Of a stretch of 19,297 nt of DNA, positions 7,561 to 15,136 are shown in pieces. The DNA lies in NCBI GenBank assembly GCA_021781095.1, contig JAJXXM010000270.1, forward strand, positions 1 to 19,297, in the 5' to 3' direction. This DNA comes from a bacterium (GTDB lineage: Bacteria; Eremiobacterota; Eremiobacteria; Baltobacterales; Baltobacteraceae). The notes below the pieces were generated by a model, which made no database searches, had not been told where the DNA came from, and worked only from the letters and a program-made list of their open reading frames with translations. How positions within the stretch are numbered: position 1 is the stretch's first letter; each line of letters starts with the position of its first letter. The translations under genes were made by a program, and so were the position numbers.

Positions 7561-7574
7561 CGCATGCGTCGTAC
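7551..7574. repeat. direct repeat CGTCGTAC flanking a palindrome
   Basis: CGTCGTAC occurs at 7551-7558 and 7567-7574, separated by 8 bases (TGCGCATG). Bases 7559-7568, TGCGCATGCG, include the palindrome CGCATGCG. The first copy covers the 3' acceptor strand of the tRNA-like fold. The second is part of TGCGTCGTA, identical to the 5' end of the tRNA-Asn-like gene. Possible recombination or attachment scar. Confidence 0.3.
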
Positions 7575-7628
7575 AGAGTACCGCGAACCGTTACGGTCAC
7601 GGCGTACTACCATGGTGTTGATCTCGCT

Positions 7629-7662
7629 CCGGGAGGGCGGGCTCGGGGAGCCCGTCTCCTGG
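7629..7662. other. very stable 15-bp hairpin
   Basis: CGGGCTC-GGG-GAGCCCG forms the core, and the stem extends outward through GGGAG/CTCC and CC/GG with a single bulge. It lies in the convergent gap between the DIP1984 gene and the minus-strand membrane-protein gene and may act as a bidirectional transcription barrier, although no T-run follows on either side. Confidence 0.45.
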
Positions 7663-7699
7663 CGCACGTTTATCAGGAAAACTACGTAATAATGATGTT

Positions 7700-8546
7700 T
7701 TACGTCGACGACGTCGGTTCTGCCGCACTAGGCAGAGCCGTTCCCTGGTCGTCCAAGCGACGCAAGACCGCGGCCCTCCTCAACCAAAAACTCACCGCTC
7801 CTAATGGAAATGACAGAACCGCATACCACGGCGCATAGATACTCGCGGTTGCCAGATCTACAACGGGGGCGCAGAGTTAGTACTTTCACGCCGATTTCTC
7901 CGGCAGTCCAATTCATCGAAATCTCGCCGGCGCCAATGCAAATTACCAAACACCAGACAATTCGAATCGGCCAGCGCATCCAGCGAGCGTTTGCGGCCTC
8001 GACCAATGTCCAAAATACAAAAGCGCCGATACCGACTAGCGTGACGAGCAGCAGGTACTGAGCCGGCGACTTATGCGCGAGCGTGAATGCGTTTATTTGC
8101 TCTAACGATTCATTGAGCTGCTTGATACGGAAGGACGTTAGAACGGTGTTCCCGTCGTTCTCCTCCATCGCGACATAGACGTAAATCCAGTTCGTAGGAT
8201 AGGTAAGCTCATACTCGAGCTGGGTGTCCTTCGGTCCTCCCAATTGGACATGAGTCCACCACGACATGACATTTACGCGGCTCGGCTTTGATGTCGGAAG
8301 GACTGAGGCCATTTTCTCAAGGATCGCCCGCGCGTTCGGCGTCCTGTCGCGAGGATCGAGCTGCGCCTCTATAGCCGTATAGTGCCGTTTGCGAAGCAAA
8401 TAAATGACAGATCGCCCCATTGCGTTGTCGGCGGCGGGGACCAGCGCGGTAATTATCTCGCGCGATCTGCACGTAGCAATCAACAGCCCGCCAATGTAGA
8501 CGGCGATTGCAAGGCAGACGATAATGGTTGGAAGATTTCTGCGCAC
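7700..8546 (-). pseudogene. membrane protein of unknown function, C-terminal frameshift
   Basis: As written, the frame from GTG 8546 (first start after in-frame stops) ends at 7728 with a non-hydrophobic tail. At the C5 run in the coding strand (7865-7869 on plus) the reading frame seems broken. Dropping one C gives TLRPVVDLATASIYAPWYAV, then a fourth hydrophobic helix (LSFPLGAVSFWL) followed by LRRA, stopping at 7700 (about 281 residues). Visible parts: an N-terminal helix (about residues 5-25), an extracytoplasmic segment of about 130 residues with WW and Tyr/Trp-rich strands, two helices near 165-185 and 190-210, and the restored fourth helix. I do not recognise the family. No Shine-Dalgarno precedes the GTG. 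The break is either a real inactivating mutation or a sequencing/assembly slip in a homopolymer. Confidence 0.6.
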
Positions 8547-8685
8547 CGCAGAGGACTATCACATGATGCCGCTTCTCCGCTCTCGTAGGTTGGTGGCTAA
8601 GGCCTTGGCGACATCACCCCCGGAGCTCGCGCGGTCGCTCACGAATTCTGCCTTTCGCGCCGCGCACCCAAATATGGAGCATCTG

Positions 8686-8700
8686 CCGGGCAACGCCCGG
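8686..8700. other. short hairpin upstream of small membrane gene
   Basis: CCGGGC-AAC-GCCCGG forms a 6-bp stem. The 8547-8773 gap otherwise shows only the ribosome site of the next gene. There is no T-run, and no clear promoter could be picked. Confidence 0.3.
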
Positions 8701-8773
8701 TTCGCGGGCAAAGGGCAGCCGTCGAAGAGCGCGAATCTGAGTTGTCTAATTGCTTATCACCGGAGGAGGTACG

Positions 8774-8992
8774 ATGAAGAATCGACGCGAGTCATCGCTG
8801 AGTTCTGATCGCTACGTACGTATGGCGCTTCCCGTGTTGTTGTTGGTACCCGTTGCGCTGTTCATTAAGGCGATCTTCAATACGGCGCTTCCAAGCTGGG
8901 GAAACAACTTGGTTGCTCTCGTCATCGGAGGCGTTGGCGGATTTGCATTAGTCCTTCTGGTAAAGGTTAAGCTCGGCAAGGCTGCTATGTGA
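8774..8992 (+). CDS. small two-helix membrane protein, unknown function
   Basis: A 72-residue protein: a charged N-terminus (MKNRRESSLSSDRYVR), a first transmembrane helix (about residues 17-35, ALPVLLLVPVALFIKAIF), a short polar loop (NTALPSWGNN) and a second helix (about 46-63, glycine-rich VIGGVGGFALVLLV) ending in a Lys-rich tail. The ATG at 8774 is chosen because GGAGGAGG lies directly upstream at good spacing. That strong ribosome site is the main argument that this small frame is real. No family recognised. It stands alone in the accessory-looking stretch, convergent with the cyclase gene to its right. Confidence 0.65.
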   Translation: MKNRRESSLSSDRYVRMALPVLLLVPVALFIKAIFNTALPSWGNNLVALVIGGVGGFALVLLVKVKLGKAAM

Positions 8993-9031
8993 AGCTGGCC
9001 CGGTTCCTGTGTACGACCGTTTTGAATTCGG

Positions 9032-10357
9032 TTACTTGATTTCCATTACTTCGGCGCCGTCCCACGGCTCGGCGCTCCGCGGGCGCACGATCGAAAGCGA
9101 ACAGGCGTCGCGATAATAGGCCGCCGGCGCATCGAATTTGTTGAGCTCGGCGACCCGTGCGAACATCTTGCCGGCGGTGAGAAACATGCCTTTCCGGTAT
9201 TCGTTCATCGCCTGGCTAAAAAGCGGCCGCGTCTCCTCTTTGTGTGCGAGCAGTTGCGGCGGATCGTTGCTATAGCATTCGTAGATTTCGACGCTCTGCG
9301 TCTTGCCTTTCGCTTTCACCGCGCCGAGGTGGCGCAGCGGAATGCCGTGCGCTTTCGGCAATGCGTCCACCACGCCGCCGCTGACTAAGAGATCGACGCC
9401 GAAAATCTTCGTCAGCCCCTCCATGCGCGAGGCGACATTCACCGCATCGGCGATCACCGTCGTCTCCATCCGGCGCTCTTCGCCGATCGTGCCGAGGATC
9501 ACATCGCCGCGATGGAGCCCGATACCGATGCGAATCGGAACGTATCCCGCGCTCTTGCGCCCGGTATTATAGATGCCGACTTGGCGCAGCAGCGCCACCG
9601 CTGCCTCGAGCGCGTCGACCGCCTTATCGGGGAAGAGCGCCATAATGGCGTCGCCGATATACTTGTCGATAAACCCGTGGTGGGTGCGAATGATCGGCGT
9701 GACGTTCTTGAGGTACGAATTGAGAAACTGAAAGTTTTCGGTCGGCGTCAGCGCCTCGGAGAGCTTCGTGAAATCACGGATGTCGCTAAACAGCACGGTC
9801 ATCGTGCCGGAGATATGGTCGCCGAGCTGAACGTCGGCGAGCGATTCGCGCCCCAGTAGATCGAGAAATTCGCGCGGTACGAAGCGGCGCGACGCGTCGT
9901 TGTGCAACTGCAGCAACACCGACTCGTCCTTCGTTCGCGTCGTGGAAATGCGCACGGTCGCCTCGCGCTGGCGAATGCGGCCGATCATCGCTTCGAAGCG
10001 GCGCACGACGAGCAGCGGATTGGTGGTGTCGAATGGCGTGAACAGGTAATCGGCAGCCCCGCGCGCGAGGCAGGCTTGCAGGCGGTCTCCGACGCTCGCC
10101 GGCCCGGTGACGATCACCTCGGCGCGTCCCCGCCCATGCGTGCCCGGGATCGCGGCTTTCAGAACGGCGAAGACCTCGGCGCTGCGCTGGGTAACGTCGA
10201 GCAGAACGATCTCGACTTCGCGCGCTTCGATCGCCGCGATCGCTTCTTCCGCTCCGAGCGCTATGGGGGCGGGCAGCGCGGCACCGCGAAGCAACGCACT
10301 GAGGGCAGTACGATCTTCTTCGGTTCCACCGACCTGGACGATAGGACGCTCCGGCAG
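9032..10357 (-). CDS. receiver-like domain / class III nucleotide cyclase
   Basis: Predicted cytosolic cAMP-forming cyclase controlled by an N-terminal pseudo-receiver. Numbering from CTG 10357 (441 residues): residues about 5-125 resemble a CheY-like domain, with VGGTEED at the acidic pocket, Asp54 in LLDV as possible phosphoacceptor, and TPFD where the conserved KPF lysine would be, so phosphorylation is doubtful. The cyclase domain follows, with metal-binding Asp192 (FSDIRDF) and Asp236 (GDAIM), Lys232 and Asp304 at the adenine-specifying positions, and Asn307 and Arg311. A helical, TPR-like tail (about 375-425) ends the protein. The start is inferred: CTG has GGAGG six bases upstream and restores the first receiver strand, while the nearest standard start (TTG 10294) cuts into that domain. 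Divergent from the second cyclase. Confidence 0.85.
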   Translation of the reverse strand: MPERPIVQVGGTEEDRTALSALLRGAALPAPIALGAEEAIAAIEAREVEIVLLDVTQRSAEVFAVLKAAIPGTHGRGRAEVIVTGPASVGDRLQACLARGAADYLFTPFDTTNPLLVVRRFEAMIGRIRQREATVRISTTRTKDESVLLQLHNDASRRFVPREFLDLLGRESLADVQLGDHISGTMTVLFSDIRDFTKLSEALTPTENFQFLNSYLKNVTPIIRTHHGFIDKYIGDAIMALFPDKAVDALEAAVALLRQVGIYNTGRKSAGYVPIRIGIGLHRGDVILGTIGEERRMETTVIADAVNVASRMEGLTKIFGVDLLVSGGVVDALPKAHGIPLRHLGAVKAKGKTQSVEIYECYSNDPPQLLAHKEETRPLFSQAMNEYRKGMFLTAGKMFARVAELNKFDAPAAYYRDACSLSIVRPRSAEPWDGAEVMEIK

Positions 10358-10449
10358 CCAGGGCCTCCGATCTTATGCTGGGGTATATATGGCGCAAGGT
10401 AGATGAACGTGCCTCGCCCCCGCAGAACTTCGCCATCGTGGAGGAAAAC
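10358..10449. promoter_or_regulatory. divergent promoter region of the two cyclase genes
   Basis: The 92 bases between the two inferred CTG starts contain GGTATATATGG (10382-10392), a near-symmetric TATA-rich element that could serve as -10 in either direction. Shine-Dalgarno sequences are seen for both genes: GGAGG on minus (10364-10368) and GGAGG on plus (10440-10444). No clear -35 hexamers are visible. Confidence 0.4.
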
Positions 10450-12021
10450 CTGCAAAAAACCCTCTCCAAGCGTGTAAAGAACGGATTGCCCCTTGGGGCA
10501 TTCCTCCTGGTCGTGCTCCTCGGCTTGCCGCTCGCCCTCTTCTACGATCTCCGGTCGATCTCGGCGAGCTTCCTCCAGTCCCAATCGCGAGCGCTCGACC
10601 ACGTCATTTCGTCGATCCGCGACTACTATGCCAATACGATCGTCGCAAGCGTCCAGCAGAATCCGCACGATGTCCAGGTGCGCGTCCACTTCGAAGGGCA
10701 CCCGGGGGCGATCCCCATCCCGGCGACCTTCTCGCTCGCGCTCGGGCGCGTGATCTCGCGCGGCCAGAATAACGTCCGGTATCGCTTCATCTCCAACCTG
10801 CCCTTCAGGGGGCGCCCGTCCCACCGGCTCGACGGCTTCGAACGGGCCGCGCTCGTCGCTCTTGCGGCGCACCCGTCGGAGATCGCGACGCGCAGCCGCT
10901 GGCACGGCTTCACCACCGAGGTCCGCTACGCGACCCCCATCGTCATGACGGCGTCCTGCGTCGCCTGCCACAACGCCGATCCCAACAGCCCGAAGCGCGA
11001 TTGGAAAGTCGGCGAGGTCGGCGGCCTCCAGGAGCTCATCCTCACGCAACCGCTGGCGATGAATCTCTTCTCGTTCAAATATCTCGTTCTGTACATTCTG
11101 GTCGTGCTGCTGTTGGGTGCGCTCATCTATCGCCAGCAAAACCGGCAATCGAAAGCGATCGATCGTGCCAACGCCGATCTCTCCACCGCCAACGAAGCGT
11201 TGCTGGGCCTCTCTTCGAATATCTCGCGCTATATCTCACCGCAGATTTACGAAAGCATCTTCAGCGGAAAGACCGGCACCGAGCTGCACACGCAACGAAA
11301 AAAGCTCACGATCTTCTTCTCCGACATCAAGGATTTCACCGCAACGAGCGAGCGGCTCGCCCCCGAAGAACTCACCGCGATCCTCAACGAGTATTTCGAC
11401 GAGATGTCGGCAATAGCACTACAATACGGCGGAACGATCGATAAATTCGTCGGCGATGCCATGCTGGTCTTCTTCGGCGATCCCGAGAGCATGGGCGTCG
11501 ATAACGATGCCGCGGCCTGCGTTCGCATGGCGCTGGCGATGCAGCAGCGTCTCGCCGAATTGAGCGTACGCTGGCGCAATCGCGGCATCGAGCACCCCTT
11601 CCGCGCGCGTATGGGAATCAACACAGGGTTCGTCAACGTGGGCAACTTCGGAAGCTCGGTGCGCATGGATTATACGATCATCGGCGCCGAGGTGAACCTC
11701 GCCGCTCGCCTAGAAGCCATCGCCGAACCCGGCAGCATCGTGGTGAGTTACGAAACCTACGCGCTCGTCCGCGAAATCGTGGCGGCGCACCCGCTCGCAC
11801 CGCTTACCGTCAAGGGAATCCCGCGCGAGATCGTTCCCTACGTCATCGACGGGCCGCTCGAAGAATCCGGCGGCCGGCGCCAGGTCTTCAGCGAGCACGG
11901 AGCCGGGATCGATCTCTATCTCGATATCGAGGCGCTCGATTCGGAGAGCCAGCTGCGAGCGCGAGCGATTCTGCTCGAAGCGGCCGAGGCGCTCGCCCCG
12001 TTGGAGGACGAGCCGTCGTAG
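10450..12021 (+). CDS. membrane nucleotide cyclase with DUF3365 (Tll0287-like) heme-c sensor domain
   Basis: Predicted redox- or gas-sensing class III cyclase, 523 residues from CTG 10450. Order: transmembrane helix (about 13-33); extracytoplasmic DUF3365/Tll0287-like domain ending in YATPIVMTASCVACH with the c-type heme motif Cys170-Cys173-His174; second helix (about 211-229); a short linker helix; cyclase domain with Asp292 (FSDIKDF), Lys332 and Asp336 (GDAML). At the second substrate-specifying position it reads GAEVN instead of GDxVN, so ATP specificity is less certain than for the neighbour. The CTG has GGAGG five bases upstream. An ATG at 10375 in the same frame has no ribosome site and would place the TATA-like element inside the gene; GTG 10438 is another option. 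The next gene, an exported MsrA, follows 40 bases later. Confidence 0.85.
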   Translation: MQKTLSKRVKNGLPLGAFLLVVLLGLPLALFYDLRSISASFLQSQSRALDHVISSIRDYYANTIVASVQQNPHDVQVRVHFEGHPGAIPIPATFSLALGRVISRGQNNVRYRFISNLPFRGRPSHRLDGFERAALVALAAHPSEIATRSRWHGFTTEVRYATPIVMTASCVACHNADPNSPKRDWKVGEVGGLQELILTQPLAMNLFSFKYLVLYILVVLLLGALIYRQQNRQSKAIDRANADLSTANEALLGLSSNISRYISPQIYESIFSGKTGTELHTQRKKLTIFFSDIKDFTATSERLAPEELTAILNEYFDEMSAIALQYGGTIDKFVGDAMLVFFGDPESMGVDNDAAACVRMALAMQQRLAELSVRWRNRGIEHPFRARMGINTGFVNVGNFGSSVRMDYTIIGAEVNLAARLEAIAEPGSIVVSYETYALVREIVAAHPLAPLTVKGIPREIVPYVIDGPLEESGGRRQVFSEHGAGIDLYLDIEALDSESQLRARAILLEAAEALAPLEDEPS

Positions 12022-12061
12022 CCGAGAGATCCGGAATCGCTCGGCGAGCGTTTCCCTTGGC

Positions 12062-12700
12062 ATGAACGCTATCAAACGCATCCGCAAGGCCGTTCCGGTG
12101 CTGCTCCTGCTCGTCGGCTCGCTCGCGGCGACGCCACCGCGCACGCAACCGGCACCAACCGAACGCATCGTCCTCGCAGGCGGCTGCTTCTGGGGCATGC
12201 AGGCAGTCTTTCAACGCCTCATCGGCGTTCGCCGTACCGTCGTCGGCTACGCCGGTGGATCGGCGCGGAGCGCGCATTACGAGATCGTCAGCACCGGGCT
12301 CACCCGGCAGGCGGAATCGGTCGAGATTTGGTTCGATCCGCGCGTCATCTCGTTGCGAGAGCTCCTCGCGGTCTATTTTACCGTCGCGCACGATCCGACC
12401 GAACTGAATTATCAGGGCCCCGATGTCGGGCACCAATACCGTTCGGAGATTTTCTATACCACCGCGCACCAGCGGGCGGTCGCCGCAGCGACGATCGCCG
12501 CACTTACCAAGGCGCATCGCTTTTCAAAGCCGATCGTGACGCAGCTCGCTCCGTTGCAGCACTTCTATCGCGCGGAAGCCTACCACCAAAACTTCGAACG
12601 GAAGCACCCGAACGATCCCTATATCGTCGAGGTCGATCTCCCGAAGCTACGCGCGCTGCGGCACGACTTTCCTAACCTCGTCGCGCACGCTCACCCCTGA
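12062..12700 (+). CDS. msrA: exported peptide-methionine (S)-S-oxide reductase
   Basis: Repairs methionine-S-sulfoxide in oxidised proteins. The 212-residue protein opens with a signal-peptide-like segment (NAIKRIRKAVPVLLLLVGSLAA), so it should act outside the cytoplasm, either free after cleavage or anchored. Core motifs are intact: GGCFWG with nucleophile Cys42, GYAGG, YFTVAHDPTELNYQGPDVGHQYRS split over the usual region, and AEAYHQNF near the C-terminus. Cys42 is the only cysteine, so the usual resolving cysteines are absent and the sulfenic acid must be reduced directly by an external thiol. It follows the heme-sensor cyclase by 40 bases and probably shares its transcript. Its last 10 bases overlap the convergent gene on the other strand. 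The Shine-Dalgarno is weak. Confidence 0.93.
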   Translation: MNAIKRIRKAVPVLLLLVGSLAATPPRTQPAPTERIVLAGGCFWGMQAVFQRLIGVRRTVVGYAGGSARSAHYEIVSTGLTRQAESVEIWFDPRVISLRELLAVYFTVAHDPTELNYQGPDVGHQYRSEIFYTTAHQRAVAAATIAALTKAHRFSKPIVTQLAPLQHFYRAEAYHQNFERKHPNDPYIVEVDLPKLRALRHDFPNLVAHAHP

Positions 12701-13599
12701 TCGCCGGTGAGCGGCGCCTGGTCGAGGTGGCTGCCGTAGTCGCGCGGGTTGAAATACCAGGACGGTAACGACTTCGGGAAGCGGATTTTCTTGAAATCGT
12801 AAACGACGTGCTTCCCGTCGTCTTCGTAGCCGCCACCCACGCGCCCGTCGATATGCGTGATCACCGGATATCCGTCGACGCGCCCCATCGTGCAGGTAAA
12901 GAGCACGGGATAGATCTGCGTCGCGCCGCCTCCGGTGACGAAGAGGCGATCGGTCGCGGTGAATTTTTCAATCTCCAACGTCCGCGCATCCACCCACAGC
13001 TCGCGAAGACGATTGCGCATCGGCGTGCGGCGCGGCTTCACCCGAACGTCGAGGAGCCCGCCCTCACGGGTGACGTCGACGATCTCGTAGTCGGGATCGT
13101 AGAGCGCCTTCACCACGATAATCGTGGGGAGCGGCGTAAACGACGGTTCCGGGGTCGGCTTGAAAAATTTCGGGCGCGGCGTCGCCGGAGCGCGCTGAAA
13201 GATATCCGCCGTCGGCGGGCCGGGATCGTAATCTTCGTTGAATGCCGCCCGTTCGTAGCGCATGCGACCGATCGCCCCGAGATGGTAGAGTTTGCGCTTC
13301 AAACACGCGCGGTCGGAGGTGCGGCACCAATAATCGACTTGATAGGTATTATCGTAGTCGGGATACCCATAGTCGGTCATCTGCTTGCGAAAGAGTTCGT
13401 AGGTTTCGTAGGGCGGCGGCGGCCGATGCGAACGAAAGACGCTCCGAATCTTCGCGAAGAGCACGACGTAATTCCCAATCGGCGGATAGCTTGCCGTCGC
13501 GCTCGGTGCCGCAGCGGCGGCGCGCGGCGCCTGCCCCGCTAAGGTACCCAAGAGGAGCGTCGAGAGAATACCAACGAGGAGAGCGATGCGCGCCTTCAT
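12691..13599 (-). CDS. secreted protein of unknown function
   Basis: A 302-residue protein with a clear signal peptide (MKARIALLVGILSTLLLGTLAG, then an Ala-rich AAAAA cleavage region). The mature part has a Pro/Tyr-rich N-terminal half with a YWC..AC cysteine pair, a Pro/Thr linker (about residues 140-160) and a beta-rich C-terminal half. Strands such as ELWVDARTLEIEKFTATDRLF alternate in the manner of LolA/outer-membrane lipoprotein-sorting folds (the DxxTlei turn is suggestive), but the identity is not secure. The ATG at 13599 lacks an obvious Shine-Dalgarno. It lies 42 bases after a membrane-protein gene on the same strand and converges with msrA, overlapping it by 10 bases. Confidence 0.75.
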   Translation of the reverse strand: MKARIALLVGILSTLLLGTLAGQAPRAAAAAPSATASYPPIGNYVVLFAKIRSVFRSHRPPPPYETYELFRKQMTDYGYPDYDNTYQVDYWCRTSDRACLKRKLYHLGAIGRMRYERAAFNEDYDPGPPTADIFQRAPATPRPKFFKPTPEPSFTPLPTIIVVKALYDPDYEIVDVTREGGLLDVRVKPRRTPMRNRLRELWVDARTLEIEKFTATDRLFVTGGGATQIYPVLFTCTMGRVDGYPVITHIDGRVGGGYEDDGKHVVYDFKKIRFPKSLPSWYFNPRDYGSHLDQAPLTGDQG

Positions 13600-13641
13600 G
13601 CTGCTAACAACGTATCGCTCGCCCCGATTGTCACGCCGCCG

Positions 13642-14097
13642 TTACAGATCGTTCCGAAGAACGTAGGCGACCGGAAGCGCGAAAAACACGATGTGCGCGA
13701 TCAGCACCGTCACGAGCCCCGCCCCGGTTGGGAATGCGGGCTCCAGATGTTTCCCGAGCAGCAAGACCTGCATGCCCAGCATCACGACGACGCCGAAGAT
13801 CACGGCATTCAGCCACCACTGCAGCTTGGGCAAAAATCGCAGGAAGACGGCGGCGTAAATCGCCGCCCACACGATCGAGATGATCAGGTGCAGCACGATG
13901 CCGAGCGCGATATATCCCGGCGACGAAAATGCCGCCGGACCAACCAACCCCGACGCAATAAACATGTAGATGCCGGGAAACGGCGCGTTTCGCGTCAGGA
14001 TGAGAAAGAGATCGACGATGATCCCGCCGGTGATACCGGCTCCGATAATGCGCCCGACCCCAGGTGGACGTTTCGCGAGGGCTTGAGCCACGGTCAT
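13642..14097 (-). CDS. four-helix membrane protein, unknown function
   Basis: A 151-residue integral membrane protein with about four helices: IIGAGITGGIIVDLFLIL (about 17-35), a second around IYMFIASGLVGPAAF, a third around IVLHLIISIVWAAIYAAVFL, and a C-terminal pair of hydrophobic stretches (AVIFGVVVMLGMQVLLL and VTVLIAHIVFFALPVAYVL). It resembles small conserved membrane proteins of unknown function without a specific match that I can name. ATG 14097 is chosen because GGAGG lies immediately upstream, though the spacing is tight. The open frame extends about 120 codons further up, but that part is low-complexity and antisense to the deacetylase gene. Confidence 0.7.
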   Translation of the reverse strand: MTVAQALAKRPPGVGRIIGAGITGGIIVDLFLILTRNAPFPGIYMFIASGLVGPAAFSSPGYIALGIVLHLIISIVWAAIYAAVFLRFLPKLQWWLNAVIFGVVVMLGMQVLLLGKHLEPAFPTGAGLVTVLIAHIVFFALPVAYVLRNDL

Positions 14098-14179
14098 TCC
14101 TCCAATACGGCTACGAATGCGGTGAGAGATCTCGCGTGCCGCAAACGGGTGCTGGAGCCCGAGCGCGAAGAGACGCTCC

Positions 14180-15136
14180 ATGCCACGTCGTTCGCACCGT
14201 CGCCCCCGCATCACGCCCGTTCGCGCGCTGGTAGCGGCTCTCGCGCTCATCGTTGGAGTCTTGTTCGTGCGCTCCTTCCTGTTTCCGCACGCTCCCGAGC
14301 GCGTAGCGATCCATCCACGCCCCAGCGCGAGCGCCGCCGCGCTTCCGACACCCACCCCGGTGGCGAGCCCGGTGCCCTCGAAGGCACCCGCGGCGCACCG
14401 CAGCCCGCTACCGCTCGCGACGTCCACGCCGACGGTGGCGACCGGGCACGCGCGCCTCGCGCTCATCGTCGACGATTGCGGGCAGTGGCTCGATATCGAA
14501 CGGGGCTACATCGCGCTGCCGATCCCGCTCACGCTCGCGATTTTACCCGAGGTGCGGTACACCACCCGGATCGCCGATGAAGCGCATGCCGCTGGGAAGG
14601 GCGTCATGCTCCACCTACCGATGCAGCCGATCTCGGCGCTCGATCCCGGCCCCGGCAAGATCGTGGTCTCGATGAACGACGAAACGATCGAAGCGCAGGT
14701 TGCCCGCGATATCGATGCGGTGCCGTATGCCGAAGGGGCGAACAACCACGAAGGCAGCCGCGCCACCTCCGATCCTCGCGTGATGGCTGCGGTGATGCGC
14801 GTCTTTCGTCGGCGCGGGCTCTTCTTTATCGATTCGCGCACGATCGCGACGACGGTCGCGCAAAAAACCGCACGCGCGTACGGCGTGCCGAATGCCGCTC
14901 GCGATGTCTTCCTCGACGACCGAAACACCGTTCCCGCCGTGGAAGCGCAGTTGCGGCTCGCCGCGCAACTCGCATTGAAACGCGGCAGCGCAATCGCCAT
15001 CGGGCACCCTCGCCCTGCGACGCTCGCCGCGGTGCGCGCACTCTATCCCCAACTCGAGCGCGAAGGGATCACGTTCGTCCTCGCGCGTACGCTCGTCGGT
15101 ATCGACGGAAAGGCGACGGAAAGCACACGCACATGA
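14180..15136 (+). CDS. divergent polysaccharide deacetylase family protein (YibQ/DUF610-like)
   Basis: Envelope protein of 318 residues: a basic N-terminus, one transmembrane helix (about 16-34), a Pro/Ala/Thr linker (about 45-88) and a periplasmic NodB-like barrel. Motifs follow the divergent deacetylase family: IVDDCG with Asp98 and Asp99, HLPMQP (145-150), GANNHEGSR with His190, FFIDSRT with Asp218, FLDD, and the closing AIGHPRPAT. Members are thought to act on cell-wall or exported polysaccharides, but substrates are not established. The stop codon overlaps the start of the next gene (ATGA), implying coupled translation. It starts divergently, 82 bases from the four-helix membrane protein. 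Confidence 0.9.
   Translation: MPRRSHRRPRITPVRALVAALALIVGVLFVRSFLFPHAPERVAIHPRPSASAAALPTPTPVASPVPSKAPAAHRSPLPLATSTPTVATGHARLALIVDDCGQWLDIERGYIALPIPLTLAILPEVRYTTRIADEAHAAGKGVMLHLPMQPISALDPGPGKIVVSMNDETIEAQVARDIDAVPYAEGANNHEGSRATSDPRVMAAVMRVFRRRGLFFIDSRTIATTVAQKTARAYGVPNAARDVFLDDRNTVPAVEAQLRLAAQLALKRGSAIAIGHPRPATLAAVRALYPQLEREGITFVLARTLVGIDGKATESTRT

Noticed and set aside
7450..7570. tmRNA 3' end
   Set aside because: The T-arm is present, but there is no Ala-type acceptor (GGGG.../...CUCCACCA) and no tag-coding sequence nearby.
10261..11148. Minus-strand 295-codon frame across the cyclase promoter
   Set aside because: Low-complexity acidic/basic runs, antisense to the DUF3365 cyclase; no motifs.
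14098..14466. N-terminal extension of the four-helix membrane protein
   Set aside because: Ala/Gly/Arg-rich, antisense to the deacetylase start; the GGAGG-ATG at 14097 is a better start.
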